Below are positions 11,650 to 24,839 of a stretch of 64,000 nucleotides of DNA, in pieces. The DNA lies in the NCBI GenBank assembly GCA_013397115.1, contig VWZW01001325.1:346295-410294 (forward strand). Direction: 5' to 3'. Position numbers and translations under genes: made by a program. The notes beneath the pieces were generated by a model that searched no databases, had not been told where the DNA came from, and saw only the letters and a list, made by a program, of their open reading frames with translations. Origin of the DNA: Edolisoma coerulescens (lineage: Eukaryota; Chordata; Aves; Passeriformes; Campephagidae). Within the stretch, counting starts at the first letter, position 1; each line of letters starts with the position of its first letter.

Positions 11650-14600
11650 CTGAAAACATATGGAAAGCAGCTTTTAAAAATCTCTCAATGAATACAAATG
11701 AAGGGTTTGCTTAGAGTCTGCCTAATGCATTAATCTTTCTCTTCCCTTTATCGATGTTGTTTCTCCTGCGCTTGCTCACATGTGTTACCTCACCTGCTGT
11801 GAAGGAAAAGAGCATCTGCACACCTGATGGCAGTGGTTGTCCAGTAATGAACTGCACAATCCTCCCTCCCTCACTCCCATTTTCAGATCAGCCTGACCCC
11901 CTGCCGCACGCCCAGCCTTTGATGGCTGCAGGGGTCTGGGAACACTTAGTTCCCTCACCTGCTCTGCTTACCTACTAGCAAACTAAAATAGATGTTTCTA
12001 TAGCTGAATCTAAGCAGCCAACTTTGTTTGAAAGAAAATTTTAATAATTGTGTTTCAGAATTGAGTAATCTGAAGCCCCTCTCCATTTCAACATTGGATT
12101 TTTAAGTATTTGCAGGTACATCTTCCCTTTTTTGAAAGTACAAGATTGAAGAAACAATTACTGCTGAGAAGGTGCCTCTCCCTTCTTGTAATGGCCATTT
12201 CTTTCAGTAATATCAGGAAGGCTGAGTTGAGTGTAGGGCTCCTTAACTTATTCTAGCTGCAGGACTCTTCTCTTTTCTATGCTGAGCAAAGCCTGGGCTG
12301 GGTAGCAGACCATGTTTTTTCTGGCAATGGAAACATTCAGCTATTTCATATGCCTGTTCCTGCACAATGAATTACTACTGGTATCTGACAAAAGTATTGT
12401 TCTTCTGACTAAGCCCTCTCTGCCAGACATCTCAAATACAAATATTTCTTTTGGAGGTTTTCAGGCCTGCTGCATGCTGGAAAAGAACGACTTATGATAA
12501 CCAAAGGTAAAAAAGAAGCAATGCCTGAGAATGCTGAGAGGAAAATACAGTCACAAGTAAGATCACCTGCTAGTGCAATACACACTTAGGCAGAAAGTAC
12601 ACCGGAAATCACTTTAAAAACATAGTTAATGAATTCCAATATGGGAAACAATACGACCCATCTGCAGTTAGAAAGCACAACTGCAGAGCTGCCTTGCTGA
12701 AAGAAACAACACAGAGACAAATGGATCTGCACATTGCCAGCAGCCCAAGTACAATGGCCCTGGGTGTTGCTGGCAAACCAGTCCAATGGGAGAGCCACAG
12801 CTGAAGGTATAGCAACCAAAAGAAAAGACCGGGACCAAAAGATTACAGAGTTTACAGGGCTGCTCCAGAGCCAGTCTTAAGTCTTCTGCTTTCTCCTGGA
12901 AGGAGCTCTTCCAATAATTTTAAAAGCTGTTTTATTTGCCTTTTAAAAAGTGCCACTTTCCTTTCTTCTGAAGCACTCTACTGCAGAGGCATCAAATAGT
13001 TTGGCCGGAATGCAGATATCCTCAAAATTGTGGACAGACACTGGCTTGTACAAAGGGCAAATTTTTCCTTCCCTACCATGTTTGTGGTTTAAGTTGGAAA
13101 AACTAACTGCAAATCATTTTGTCAGTAGTGAGGTTCTATTTAATGCATCTCCAGAGGCAAATAAAAAAACTCCAAATCCAAAACAACCCCTTCTCACCCC
13201 AGAAATCTTCTCATGGCAGACTGTTTTGATTTGCACTCTTACTGCTCAAAAGCCCCTTTTAAATGTACAGTTTTCAAACAATATTTTCCCAAGTCTCGCA
13301 AGATGACAGACTGGCATCATTTTACATCTCTGCAGTTTGTGGTGTTCCTGCCATGCGCTTTGGGTTAAGTTTGTGTTTCAAGCTCAGAAAACCAGCAGGT
13401 GACTTATCTTCTGTTTTGCAAGTGCTTGAGCCATAAAGGACTTGGTATCAATACTCCTTATCTACATGAAGGAAATGATGGAGAGGACAATAATGCCAGG
13501 GTAAACCTTGAAACATGGTAGAAGAATGACCCAATTAAGTTAGCTCCTCTAGGGCAGCGGGCCGCAAGGAGCAGCTATTTTGTTATGCATACTTTGGAAT
13601 AGTGCGGGAGATTTTCCACCATCTACTTATTCATGGACTTGCTAAGAATATGTGATTCTTTACCACAGTATTATTCTTCATAGAGGACTTAGGTCAAGTG
13701 AAATTATTCCTTGCAGCTGCCTTTTTTAGAAACATCTTTCCTGAATTAACTTAAAGAAGTTAAATAAGTGTGAATTTGACATCAAACTGAGGACTGAATA
13801 CCAGTCTTGAATACTGTGACCAGTGACTGATGTCCTAGAGCAAAAACAAAAAGGCATTTTACACCTGGATGCTAATATGAGCAAATGGCAAGTAAAACTG
13901 CTTTGAGCTTTTAGCATCAGATTCTGCCTGGTATTGAAGGACTTGTTTAAAGAGAGCTGTGTGTGCAATAAATTACCACGTGAATTTATTTCCCTCCAGT
14001 TGTGATTTGCCACAGCAGCTACTATGAATGTTGGTTGCTTATTCCATTCAATTTGATAAACGAAAAACATCTTTCATAGATAAAAGGAACCTACTTTTAA
14101 TCTTGTGTTTGTCTTATTTTCCCTTTTGCTCTACTTAGCCATGGGTGGCCTGGGCAGGATAGATGATGTAGAGTCTGCACAGTTAAGTTTACCCTGCACT
14201 GAAGTGATCTTTCATTCCTGTTATTTCACAGACAAGAACATGTTCATTTTCCCTGAGCAAATTTATTTGGAGAAAACACTTTATACCTGAAAATACTAAA
14301 AGAGTATATTTTTTTTTCTAAGTTTACCATTAATGGCATTCGCACAGAATGATACTTTATTCTAGCTGCACTTAATGGGTTCATCAGCTAATAAGTGGGT
14401 TGTAAACATCTCAGGTAATTGCCAAGAGCTCTTAAATTAGTACTGTAAGTTATAAAAGAGAATACATATTCATAGCTCATCAGGCTCTCCAGCAGCCATT
14501 CTGTTCATCCGTCTGTTTTTAAGGGCAGGCAAGCAAGATGTTTCAGTGGAATTTCTGTCATTCTCCTTTGTTTTAGTCAGCTTAAAACATTCCACACTTT

Positions 14601-14665
14601 CAGAGACACACACTCAAGTCCTAATGGTGTATTTCATAAGATATTATTCCTAAAACAATACTCAC
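11650..14665 (-). other. AIG1: AIG1 last intron (3016 bp)
   Basis: It is bounded by the donor GTGAGT at 14665 and the acceptor TTTTCAG at 11652-11650 on the minus strand, both joining phase-compatible exons. Inside are AT-rich unique sequence and short chance open frames on both strands. I recognised no repeat family, exon or RNA gene in it. Confidence 0.9.
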
Positions 14666-14829
14666 ATTTTTGCGTATCCCAGATGTAGTTGTTCAGGACT
14701 TCTCCCACCAAGTAGAATACGTTAATTATTACGGTAACAGCTGCAAAAAAGATTATCTTGACACCTGGGCTGAGGTGCTCAAGAAGCGGGTACACCCACA
14801 CTCCTGTAACGTGGTGAATCCAGCACACC
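14666..14829 (-). CDS. AIG1: AIG1 coding exon, residues about 172-226 (penultimate)
   Basis: This exon encodes the last membrane helices of AIG1. On the minus strand an acceptor (T-rich tract, TTTCAG) precedes 164 nt of open frame, and a donor GTGAGT follows at 14665. The first G completes the Trp codon begun in the previous exon. Then come 54 codons starting VCWIHHVTGVWVYPLLEH, through the hydrophobic stretch IIFFAAVTVIINVFYL, to GEVLNNYIWDTQK. A single T is left over for the next exon. The motifs HHVTG, WVYP, GEVLNNYIWDTQK and the length agree with human AIG1 as I recall it. ADTRP has the related but distinct pattern GTWVYP and LLGEKLNHW, so this exon is AIG1 and not ADTRP. The intron separating it from the upstream exon is 9612 bp. 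Confidence 0.97.
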
Positions 14830-17800
14830 CTGAAACAAAACAAAAATAACAAGCACTGACTCTTACAGCCCTGTTTTACAAAAGTAGATTGGCCTGTAGG
14901 CTTAGCTACCATAACCCAGAAAGCAATTATTTGAAAGGCCGGCAAGTTGCAACTGAACTGGAGCAGCTGGATGACATCCATCCCGAACAGACATCACAAA
15001 TGATGAAACTATGACTGATTTTCCACATTCTTACTGCTTTGCTTTCAATTTATTATGAGCAGTTGGCCAATTTTCATTTCTGATGTAGGCAGGTATTTCC
15101 TTGCTGCATTTATGTTTCTGAGGAAACCCCTGTTTTCGTGCCAAAGCTGGAAACTGCAGCAGCCTCTGTTCCAAGCAGGTTCTTTATCCTAAGAGCATTC
15201 AGGGTTCTACAGGCTGTCCTACCAACTTTCTCTGATTTCTGCAGTATCCTACTTTCACTTCACACACATTTGCGTGTTTCTTTTGCTTTTCCTCGCTACA
15301 CATGGTAATCAGTTTTTGGGTTTGCCAGAAGCATATGGTTTAGATTCTCTTGAGAGAATAATTTCTTCAGCAACTGTGTTTTAGATTGGTCCTCCTTTTC
15401 TTTCAGTTACCTGCTATAATTTGGAATCTAGTAATTTTTCTCTAGGAAGGATAAGTATTTTTTTAAAAAGACCAAACAAAAACCTCAAAAGTAGTGCCCA
15501 GCTCCACAACCAATATACAGTAAAGGAAAAGGATTGATGGTGGTTTGCTGGTGACACAGATTTTTAGCATTCAGCTACAGAGGATATTGTTGGTACACTA
15601 ACTCAAGAGACAGACTATCAGCTTTACTGTAGTACAGCCTGAAGAAGCACTCCAGGTGTGTGGTTTTGCTGTGTGTGGCTGCAGTAGACACCTGTACCCT
15701 CTGATGGGATCGCTTTTGTGTTGAGATCTGATGCGGTGAGTGGTGAAGTCAGAGGGAGCAGAGAGAGTCCATACATTCCAGTAGGTGGAAGTTGAGAAAA
15801 GCAAATACTGGAAAACAACTGAGCAAACATCTCAGAGGCTAACTGGGTAAAGTGCTCAGTGAAGGCAGGCTGGGGCTCTGCTCGGCTCTCTTCAAGAATG
15901 TAAATCTCTTCCTTTCTGACCCGGAAATTTGAGAGAAAAGTTCACAGTGAAGCACAGCTAGAGCAGCTGCACAGGCTATTATAGATGGGGATTTCCATGT
16001 CCACATGATTTGCTTAACTTGCTGATGTTTCTATTTGTTTAAGGAAGATTTTTGATCACTAGATCAACAGTCAAAGGCTCCTAAAGGGCAGAGACAGAGA
16101 AGTCCACACAAAACCGTTACCATAAAATTCTGTCATGCAGGGAGTACAGAATCCCTATTTAACAATCACCCTGGAAATGCACATGGTTGTCATAGCTTCC
16201 CTCCTCCTTAAAAAAACTTTTATTACAGCCAAACCCTTAACAGTTGGACACTTCACTTGGGAAACTACATGTGTCAGTAAATTAATCTGCATGATCCAAA
16301 TGCAATTAAACCCCCTTTCTCCAAATCAGTTCACATATGGGAAATTATCTCTGTACTTTACAGTTATTCTTCCCAGTATTCTTCTGTGATAGAATTAACC
16401 TGACAAGATAAAATTATCTATGAAAAAACAACGGGTTCCTGTGTAACCCATGGTAACAGGGGACACCATGTTCCTTTTGATGAAAGAAAAAGCTGAGACA
16501 GTTGGGTAGAAGGCAGTGGGATGTCCCCTACTACCAGGCTGGCTTAGCGGGGAATGTCTGTTATCGCCCAACAATTTTCAGTTTCATTCGTTTTTTTCAG
16601 TTTTCATTTGCTTGTTTTTCCTAATGATCATTCTGTGAAAAATAAGCTCCAAGGAAAAAGACTGAAAAAGAGCCAGTCTCTTTTCCACTTATTTCCTCTG
16701 GTGTGATGAAACTGCCCAGGACTATAAAGTACCTTTACAGAGGGACTTTTCAAGAGACCTTCTAAACGGCACCTATGTAGCCAACTTCATGAACTTCAGA
16801 AGTGGCTTTTACTAGAATGCATTTATGCTAGAAAGAGGAAGTATTTTCTAAATCCTACCAATGAGTCACTGCAGAGCTCCTGAATGTCAGCAATCTCTCG
16901 TTAGTTCAGTCTTTGCAGAAAGCTCAGGCAGTCTGCTCCCTGCTGCCCAGCACGGGAGCCCACTCCCTGCACAGTGATGCTGCTTGTGCCTTCAGTGTAG
17001 CTGTTGTTTGCCTGTCCCCGGGGTGGTCACACCGTCAGAACTGAGCACAAGAGGGACCGAGCACTGCTCTGGAGACAACAGTCACAAACCCACCTGATCC
17101 TTCCAAAAATGGGCTGCACCATGCTGCTGGCTATGCTGGGATGGAGTAATATTAGCCTTCTCTCCACTGAGCAGTGACACACTGACTGCTCCGGCATTGT
17201 CTGGACTACAAACGGGAGCAGCAAAGGGATGACTGCTGCCATAGAAACCTCACCTGGTGGCCTTTCTTAGTGGGTTTGTTCCTGCTGGAATACAGGCAGT
17301 CTCGAGGCTACACTATAAAGGGCTGATCAACCATTCGCATAAAGCTTCCACACAAGAGTGCTGATTGCCATTGTTAATGAATGCCTTCAATGTTGCAATT
17401 CTAGTAACCATTACTCCTGTCCAACCTCATTATTAGTTAAGCAGAGGGAAGCATGCATTAAGATTTACTTAGGAGTGCAAATCTAGATCAAATTGAAGAC
17501 TGTTACTGAACAGGTGTAAAAATGTGTTGTTTAGATAGAAATAAACTGAGGAGAAAAAGTTTAAACTAAAACTGGACTGGCTACTTCTGAGAAGATAAAA
17601 TTAACCCAAACCTCCCTGTGATTTGGAACAGTAGCAGCTGTATGTAGATATAACTGTGTATTTTCAAACATGAATGTATTACAGGTCATGGAGTTCATCT
17701 AACCATTTGTTAGGAACAGTTAAAAGAGAAGGAATGGAAATATTCACACATTGTATTCAAATTAAAATGTCTGTTAAAAAAAGTGTTTGTTTTTAGAAAT

Positions 17801-18479
17801 TTTCAACCAGTTGGTGCAGAAATCAGAAAAAGCTATTTGAAAATGCACAGTACTGCTTGTTTTTAACAAATCTGTCAAAAAATGTGACTTTGTAGCTGGT
17901 TTTCACTTCTACTATACAGTAGATGTTGCATATCTCTCCTATCAAAGTAATCAGGAGAAAACTATGCAGGGAACATACACATACATTTATTCTTTGGATA
18001 TAGATCTTTTGTTAATGAGGAAAACTAAGTACAAAAAGCTGTTGGAACTTTGTGGTTTATGTGTACTCTGTCAGTTTAAATACAGCTGTAACAACAGCAT
18101 GTGTAAGACCTTAGTCCTTGGTAGAATGAAGCTCAACAAGCGGGAATAATGGCAGATAATAACCATGATGCCCCATGAATTTTGTAATGGGAGATGTTGC
18201 AGAAGATGGTTGCCCCTTCATGGTGGCTGCTCTCAGCTGTCACAGCTCGGCAGCTCTTTGTGGTCTGGACTCTCAGAGAGAGTCTCCACCCATTTCCTGC
18301 CCAGCTTGAGTCCTTAATCGTAATCTGCAGCCATCAACAACCAGTACTGTGAGTTCTGGAAACAGGGGTATTAGATGAGGGGCTATGTAACTTCTCAAGA
18401 GCAGAAAATGAAAGGACACAGAATAATAATGCAAGACATAAAATGGGTGAAGAGATCCCAATCTCTTCCTCATAAGAGA

Positions 18480-18690
18480 AGAATCACCTCAAGAGAACTC
18501 AGAGACAAGAAATTCAAATCTGATAATGGAAATATCTGTCTGAATGATACCTAATTAAACTCTGGAATGCTCTACCCTGTCTTTCAGCGATACAGCACTG
18601 AAATAAAGACATTCAAAAAAGTTTTGAAGTATGAAAGTCTAGAAGTCTACTTAGACCACTCTTCTCTAGGCCCTATCATGCAACTCTAGC
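18480..18690 (+). mobile_element. Old CR1-type LINE remnant (weak)
   Basis: The phrase CTAATTAAACTCTGGAATGC followed by CATTCAAAAAAGTTTTGAA resembles the conserved 3' part of ancient tetrapod CR1 elements, where the wording is close to AATTAAACTGTGGAACTC and a later TTCAAAA motif. Divergence is high and the borders are uncertain. Confidence 0.4.
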
Positions 18691-19139
18691 AAGTTTCTGA
18701 AGTCAGGAGATTGTACAAGCAATAAGAATAAGCACAATTATGCCTAAGTTTAAAGAGTACAAGGTATATAAACCATCAGGACTAAAGGATTCAAGCATCA
18801 ATGTTTTGATAAGTTTTGGAAGAAAACTCCCCTTGAAGGCTGGTTGTTTTATAATGGCCTGCTAAGCTCTCCTGAAGCATCTGACATTAGCTATACCTGG
18901 AGCCTGGGTACATGGCAACTCTCATCTACTATGGCAGTTCCTTTCTGGTTACTTCTTGCAGCAGCAAATCCTCTCCCAGATCTTCAGTGCTCTTCGTATT
19001 TCCAGTGACTGGCACAAAGGAAGGCTGAATCCTTGGTCCCAGACAAATCATAGACCAGTTCCCAGTGGCAACTCTTCAGCAAACAACAGAACGTGGGCAT
19101 TTTCTACACCTGTATTTCATGATCTTTTCCAGCATCACT

Positions 19140-19225
19140 CTTTTCCTTTTCCAGAAAGTGTGAAAACTTTACCCAGAGCTATTAAAACGTGGAATGTCTT
19201 CCAAAGGAAGTGATGGGCTTAGAGC
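19140..19225 (+). mobile_element. Possible old CR1-type remnant
   Basis: ATTAAAACGTGGAATG, TTCCAAAGGAAGTGATGG and then ACATTCAAAACA follow the same order of short motifs seen in ancient CR1 3' regions. It is short and diverged. It may be part of the same old insertion family as the element near 18480. Confidence 0.33.
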
Positions 19226-20119
19226 AGCTGAGACATTCAAAACAAACAAACAAATCATTTGTGGTTGTAGTGTAGCACCAATCTTGTGCTTTCAGGGACA
19301 GAAGCACAATGACCCACACTAAATTTGTTTTACTTTTGGTTTCTAATACTGATTGATGTGAGGCACATCTTCATAACTCCCCCCAAAGACATAGGAGAGT
19401 TTGTTCTGCATCTAATCAGAATTCTTTAGATCTCAGCTATATTAAGATGCTGGGCTTCTTATATTAACAGCCAGCCAGACCTAATACACCTACACCAGGA
19501 ATGTACATAGTTTAGAAATTTTAAAGACTAAAAAGTACGTTCAGTAAACAGTCATCCTTTGGGAAAGAACAGCAATCATCTCCTCTTGTTCCATTTTCTT
19601 CATGCTGGATTCTTCTCCATTCATCTGAGTGGAGAACAATATATGGGTCACAGGACTGTGCTGCTGGTGTGGACTGGCTTATGCAGTCAGAAGTAGACAA
19701 GTCCTAGGAAACTGCAACTGCAAATAATGTCACATCCAAAACACATTCAGCATGACATGGTGCTGGCATCCTCTGGGATGAACAAAGCAGAAATTCTGTG
19801 TTTATGTACAGGTAGCTAGAATGACAGAAACTTAACAGATTCACTGCAAAGCATTGTCATCTCTGGAAGTCATTTATTTTGATAAATAATTCTTCATTTT
19901 AAATATAGTAATGGTTGCTATGCCTTCTTGAGCTATATTTTAAGGAGCTGCACAAGGAAGTGAGAACATATTACCCATGCATGTCATCTGTGATTGTGCT
20001 GTTGCTTTGACTGAAAAATTTGAGGATGTGGAGGTGGAGGGGAGCCAGAAAGTAACAGTCCATAATGGCTATGTCAGACCTAACAGGCTGGGGATCCATA
20101 CAGACTTCTCTTGCTGAAA

Positions 20120-20960
20120 GCACTTCTGCCCTCCCACCCTCCTTCTGGGTCAGGTACAGGGGACGCTAATCTTCCCCTGGCCTATTTCTGCTGCTTCTGT
20201 TTCTTCCTACTCTTTCCTGTTCTGGGCAGCTCCAGCTCCAACTCTTTTCTCCTCCTCTGCATTGTCTCATCTATCATCCACTTCTACATCAGCCTTCCAC
20301 TCTGATTTCAAAGTCTGTCTCTCTCTCCCTGTCCCAGCATTCCCCACTTACTTGCATGATTTCAGCTTTGAAGCTGCTGACCTGCGAGCTGCACGTTTCC
20401 TTACCCACTTCTCTTTTAACCCATGACTTTAGTTCATTTCCTTTACTTGACCCCTGGACATTTTACATTTTTGGTGTTTTCTCTAACCACCGATTCCTCT
20501 GATCTTTATTCAACTTTTACGCCCAGTGCTCACTTCCAAAAGCATGCATGACCCCCTCCCTACATACAAACCCTCAGCACAGCCTAGCAAAGCCATGGTG
20601 TGTCTCTCCTGCTCCATCGGCACCAGCAGCCTCAAAAATCCTTCTGGTTTCTCAGTCCTGCCCTTCTTTATCGATACGACTGTCAATTCTCACCAAGCTT
20701 CACACTCTAACCCACCACTCCTCTCTTCTGAATGTCAAGGCTTGTCCTAGCAGTCTGTGCCAACATCTGCTCTTTCTGATCTTCCTCTCCTTCTATGGAG
20801 AATCTCTAGTGGAAATCCTACAGCAAGCCTGCTGATAGAATCAATTTCAAATTCATTCCAAATCCTCAGTGTACATTCCTTTCTTAAATTCGTTCAAGTA
20901 GAATTCAGCACATTACCCCATCTAAATGCTCTCCCTCAGTGAATCTACGGAACTCTCCTA
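20120..20960. other. Pyrimidine-biased block of unknown origin
   Basis: For about 840 bp the plus strand is strongly rich in C and T, with many CTCC, TTCC and TCTC runs, unlike its AT-rich flanks. Short overlapping open frames occur on the plus strand but lack start context or a family match. No terminal repeats or target-site duplications are obvious. It could be an old retroelement piece or simply skewed intron sequence. Confidence 0.4.
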
Positions 20961-22851
20961 AAGTCACTTTAAGAGAAACTTTATTTTCGAATGAAAGTTT
21001 AAAAGCTCTTTAAATAGATTTATAAAAGAATGAAAGAATGAATCAAGTCCAAGCTTGGCACACGTGGAGGCAGCTCCTAGTGGATTTGAGATAGCAACAA
21101 GAGAGCAGATCAAGTCTTTTGCTCCCAAACATGCAGCCCAGCACGACTACGGCAGTGGAGTCAGATTCTTAGGGTCTGTTTTTTTGGCATCCTGAAGTGC
21201 TCGAAAGTAGAGGGAAAAGTAAAACCATTTAAAATAAACTTATTTGTCTCTGTTTATTTTAGGGACATATTAGGCTCTAACATTAGTTACCATGAGGTCA
21301 TTCTTGTTACAAGGAGCAACGCATTTCTAGCTCTTTTCTGTTCCTTGACAACCAACTCCATACACTCATTGGCAGAATTTTCTGGTAGTACTGGCAAACG
21401 CTTCACTTTTCTTTGCACTGTCTAGATTTAACAATTTAACATAAACTGTGACCTTTTCAAGCTATGCTAAATAAAGCCAATAGGCTTTTCCCATCTTACC
21501 CCATGGCCTCGATCCTGAAAGTCCATGTATGGTCTGCAACAGGCAATGCAAGTCTGTGAATTCTCTGCCTGGGCACAGCTCCTTAAGAGCATGGGAGAGC
21601 TCCCTCTCACAGAGAGTGCATGAGCTAAGTGTGCCTACTCAAAAACTCTCTAACTGAAGGGAGAGAATGCAAAAAAAATAGAAAAAAAGGAAAAGCTTTT
21701 ACTCTTCAAGAAAGGATGTTTCTCAGAAAACAAGTCTCTGAATCATGCTCAGGAGATATCAAGTTATTTAGCTATGTTCTTACAGTTTCAGTGATACTAT
21801 CAGAATTGTTTGCCAGTTCGCTAATTTACCAATTATACATAAAAAAGTACTTGCTATTCCACCATCTCTTTCATACATGACAGATTCAGTCACATATGAA
21901 ATGAAACAAATTTTCCTCTACTTGGAGTTGAAAAAAATGCATTCACAGAATCAAACCTAAACAACATCCTTCTCTATGTTCCTTTCCAGTAAAAAGTGCA
22001 GCACAATACATAAAACATGTAGAATGGTAAGAAAGTTTCAGCTGAGATGGGAAGAGAATTCAAAATTCAAGAACAAAACATAGAGAACATCTGATTAGCA
22101 ACTGTCTTCACTTTATTCTAAGAGTTGCAGTGAAAACACTTCTGCTGAGGGAAAATGGAATAGGCAAAAGGACAAATTCTCAAGTGGCAGATCCCTACAT
22201 TCTAATTAAAAATACATAAACCACGAACTAAGCCCCAGCCTGGGACCCATGGTCAACCCTAGGTACAAAGGAAGAAGTTCCACCAGGCTGTATGGAACTA
22301 GGTCACTTGCAGGTATAACCTAATTTTAATACACCGTGCTAACCTTGAGGGTTCCGCCAACAAGGACAATAAATCTGAATTTAGTAATTCCAAGCCCTCT
22401 GAGTGATTAAGGTCTCTACTGCAATGTGGTCACTTGGCAGCAGGAAGACAGTGGATTTCAGCTGTGAAAAGAAGGCACACCCTAAATGAGAGGGATGACA
22501 AACTCCTCACTTTTCATACTTTCTGGTAGATTTTTCCAACCTGTGAGTGTGATATATCATATTGATATAATGGAACCAAGATTTGGCTTGCAGGCTAAAG
22601 CACATATTGGATAGAGTCTTCAACAGAACCTGCAGGCTAAAGACATGCAGAACTTGCAAGGGATTGCACAGTGTAGCTTGTGTCTGCCTCCACTAACCTG
22701 CAAAGGCCTCCTTCCATAACAGTAGAAGGAGAAATGGGTTGTATGTGCATAATTTAGCAGAATGAACTTTTAAGATTGTCTCAGCCCATTTATAGAGAAA
22801 TCACAACTTGGAAGAAGGTGAATCACTTGAGAGTAGCCCTATCCATTTTGG

Positions 22852-22925
22852 AAATAATATATGTTAAAACCAATAAACATATATATGTTTATAAATAAAA
22901 TAATATATGTTAAAACCAATAAACA
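22852..22925 (+). repeat. 28-bp perfect direct repeat around a palindrome
   Basis: The unit AAATAATATATGTTAAAACC plus AATAAACA occurs at 22852-22879 and again at 22898-22925, with no mismatch and a period of 46 bp. A 16-bp perfect palindrome (AAACATATATATGTTT, 22876-22891) overlaps the end of the first copy. A recent local duplication is the simplest explanation. Confidence 0.92.
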
Positions 22926-24441
22926 GCAAAAGCAAAGGGAGATGACCATAGTCTGTGCCTGGGTATCTGCTTAGTAATTAATTTAATGTAGAATCTTCTC
23001 CTCCTGCTTAACTTGTCTTACAGTTTTCTTTTACCTTGTAGCTGCAGGATACAGATGCACTGTAGAAGGCAGGTTCAAGCTAGATGAGCATCATACTGAT
23101 ACTGTAACAGATTCTTAAAAGATTTTAAGACACATCTGGTTTTATTTCACTTGTAAAACTGGATTGTTTCAATTTTAAATTCTTATTAAACACTATTGCA
23201 TGTGTCTACTTAGATAATTTTGAGAAAACAGGAGTTGCCAGAGGAGGTCAAGTCACAGGTAACTCTGTTAATCTGTCTCCAGGTACCATCAGAGGAAGGT
23301 CAAGAACTATCACAGTTAAGCATTACTATATATGGGTTAAAAACATCATTACTTTTTTCTGAAGGAACAATCATGTTCCTTTTTGCATGAGGCTGCCCTT
23401 ATCTTACAATTACAAATATTATTCTTTTTTAAGAAGCATATGTATGTTCATAAAAGCAAATGGCAGAATGTGGCTGTTGTCCTGGGACACAGCATCCCAC
23501 TTCAGATGGATTAATAGCATTTTATGATCATTCAGTATGCATGGATATGTATGAATAATGACTTCTCTTCCACTGGACCAAAGGGACAAATTGCATAGTT
23601 CAAGCAGTGTGATAGTACTACCTTGAGACCATGTTCCTCTCACATTAGTTTTATCTCACTTGGTTGGTGGAAATTTTGGAAAATACCTTCTGAGCTGAGA
23701 GAAAGATGTTGTGAAGTGAAAAGAAAGAACATGAAAAGTAAACAGGGGGTCATCAGCTGCAGAAAGGATAAAGGATAGATGGTATCAAAGGAGAAATATA
23801 AATAAAAGAAAGGTTTAGTGAAAAATAAATACTAGGGTGACCAAGGTATATTAACTCTGTCATACAAGTCAGGTGCTTGATTAGAAACTGCCCAAAGACT
23901 TAATTTAATGTTGTATAAGAAAGATTATTTCTGTTTTAGTTTAATTTCTCACCAACATTTGCATTTCTTAAAACAAACTTTAAAGTGTTTGGATTACTGA
24001 CTTATTCTGCAATCAATTTTACAGAGAGAATTATGAACTAGTAAAGAAAAAAGACAGTGTTCTATCTTTTCTGTTGCCGCTTAAATACTGATGCAGGAAA
24101 TCATTTGCCTATTCTCAATTTTATTTGATAGAACAAAAACCCTAGGCAATAAAACTAAGGTCCAAGAAAAACATTTAGCTTGAAAAAAGGTTGAAAAATG
24201 TACCCTTGGAAAGACCACTGCTTACATGGGATTGTTCAACAAATTCCTGTTGTGTGAGGTTTGGCATATACTTTCTAAAAATATAAGCATCTGGGGAAAC
24301 CAGACAAAGCCCAGGTCTTGGACCAAACGAGGCATGCAGCGTGAATCTGTTAGCGATTAGATCCATAATGAAATATGTGCCCAAATTTAGCAGTACAAAA
24401 CCTCCAATACAATGTGAAAACACAGCATGTACAGCCCTTAC

Positions 24442-24557
24442 CATAAAATATAGCCAACAGCGAAGGTGCACACTGCAGCCAGTCCACAGCTCCTGCTGGG
24501 ATACTGATGATGTGTTGTTCTCATCTCGATTAATACAAAGGGCAAAACTGTTGTGTG
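24442..24557 (-). CDS. AIG1: AIG1 coding exon, residues about 134-172 (third from last)
   Basis: AIG1 is a multi-pass membrane hydrolase that cleaves fatty acid esters of hydroxy fatty acids; ADTRP is its paralogue. Seen on the minus strand: a T-rich tract ending in CAG (24558-24560), then 116 nt open, then the donor GTAAGG at 24441. The translation starts HTTVLPFVLIEMRTTHH, continues QYPSRSCGLAAVCTF and ends GYIL plus the first two bases of a Trp codon. This matches the human AIG1 segment (recalled, not searched) with only a few conservative changes. The first codon, CAC at 24555-24557, corresponds to His134, reported as a catalytic residue together with Thr43. Two hydrophobic stretches (TTVLPFVLI and LAAVCTFAVGYILW) are likely membrane segments. 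The exon starts in phase 0, so the preceding exon should end on a whole codon. ADTRP is less likely because its sequence here is clearly different. Confidence 0.96.
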
Positions 24558-24839
24558 CTGGAAAAAAACCAAAACAATTGGGGAAAACCAGGTGATACAA
24601 ATGGTTCTCTATATTTTCATTTCAATTCTACAATAAGAAACTTAATTGCAGAAACCCAAAGACAATTCTTGGTGGTTAGAAAGACAAGGTAAAATAACTA
24701 TAAAATGGATCAATAACCCAACCAGTATAATCTCTATAATGTCCAATTGTTTGAGAGAGCAGAGGAAAGCTGAGTGTCCAGAACGTGCTTTTCCTTTTGT
24801 TCAGGAATCCAAGGCAGATACTCAGTGAGTAAAAAGGGA

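Larger units (their letters stand above)
14830..24441 (-). other. AIG1: AIG1 intron between residues 171/172 and 172/173 codon halves (9612 bp)
   Basis: The donor GTAAGG is at 24441 and the acceptor TTTCAG at 14832-14830 on the minus strand; the split Trp codon TG/G confirms the join. It contains weak CR1-like remnants around 18480-19225, a pyrimidine-biased block at 20120-20960, and a duplicated 28-bp AT-rich unit at 22852-22925. The rest is unremarkable AT-rich sequence with no convincing exon. Confidence 0.92.

Noticed and set aside
24175..24600. 141-codon open frame on the minus strand
   Set aside because: It overlaps the real AIG1 exon at 24442-24557 but in a different frame; the correct frame is shown by the family match and splice sites.
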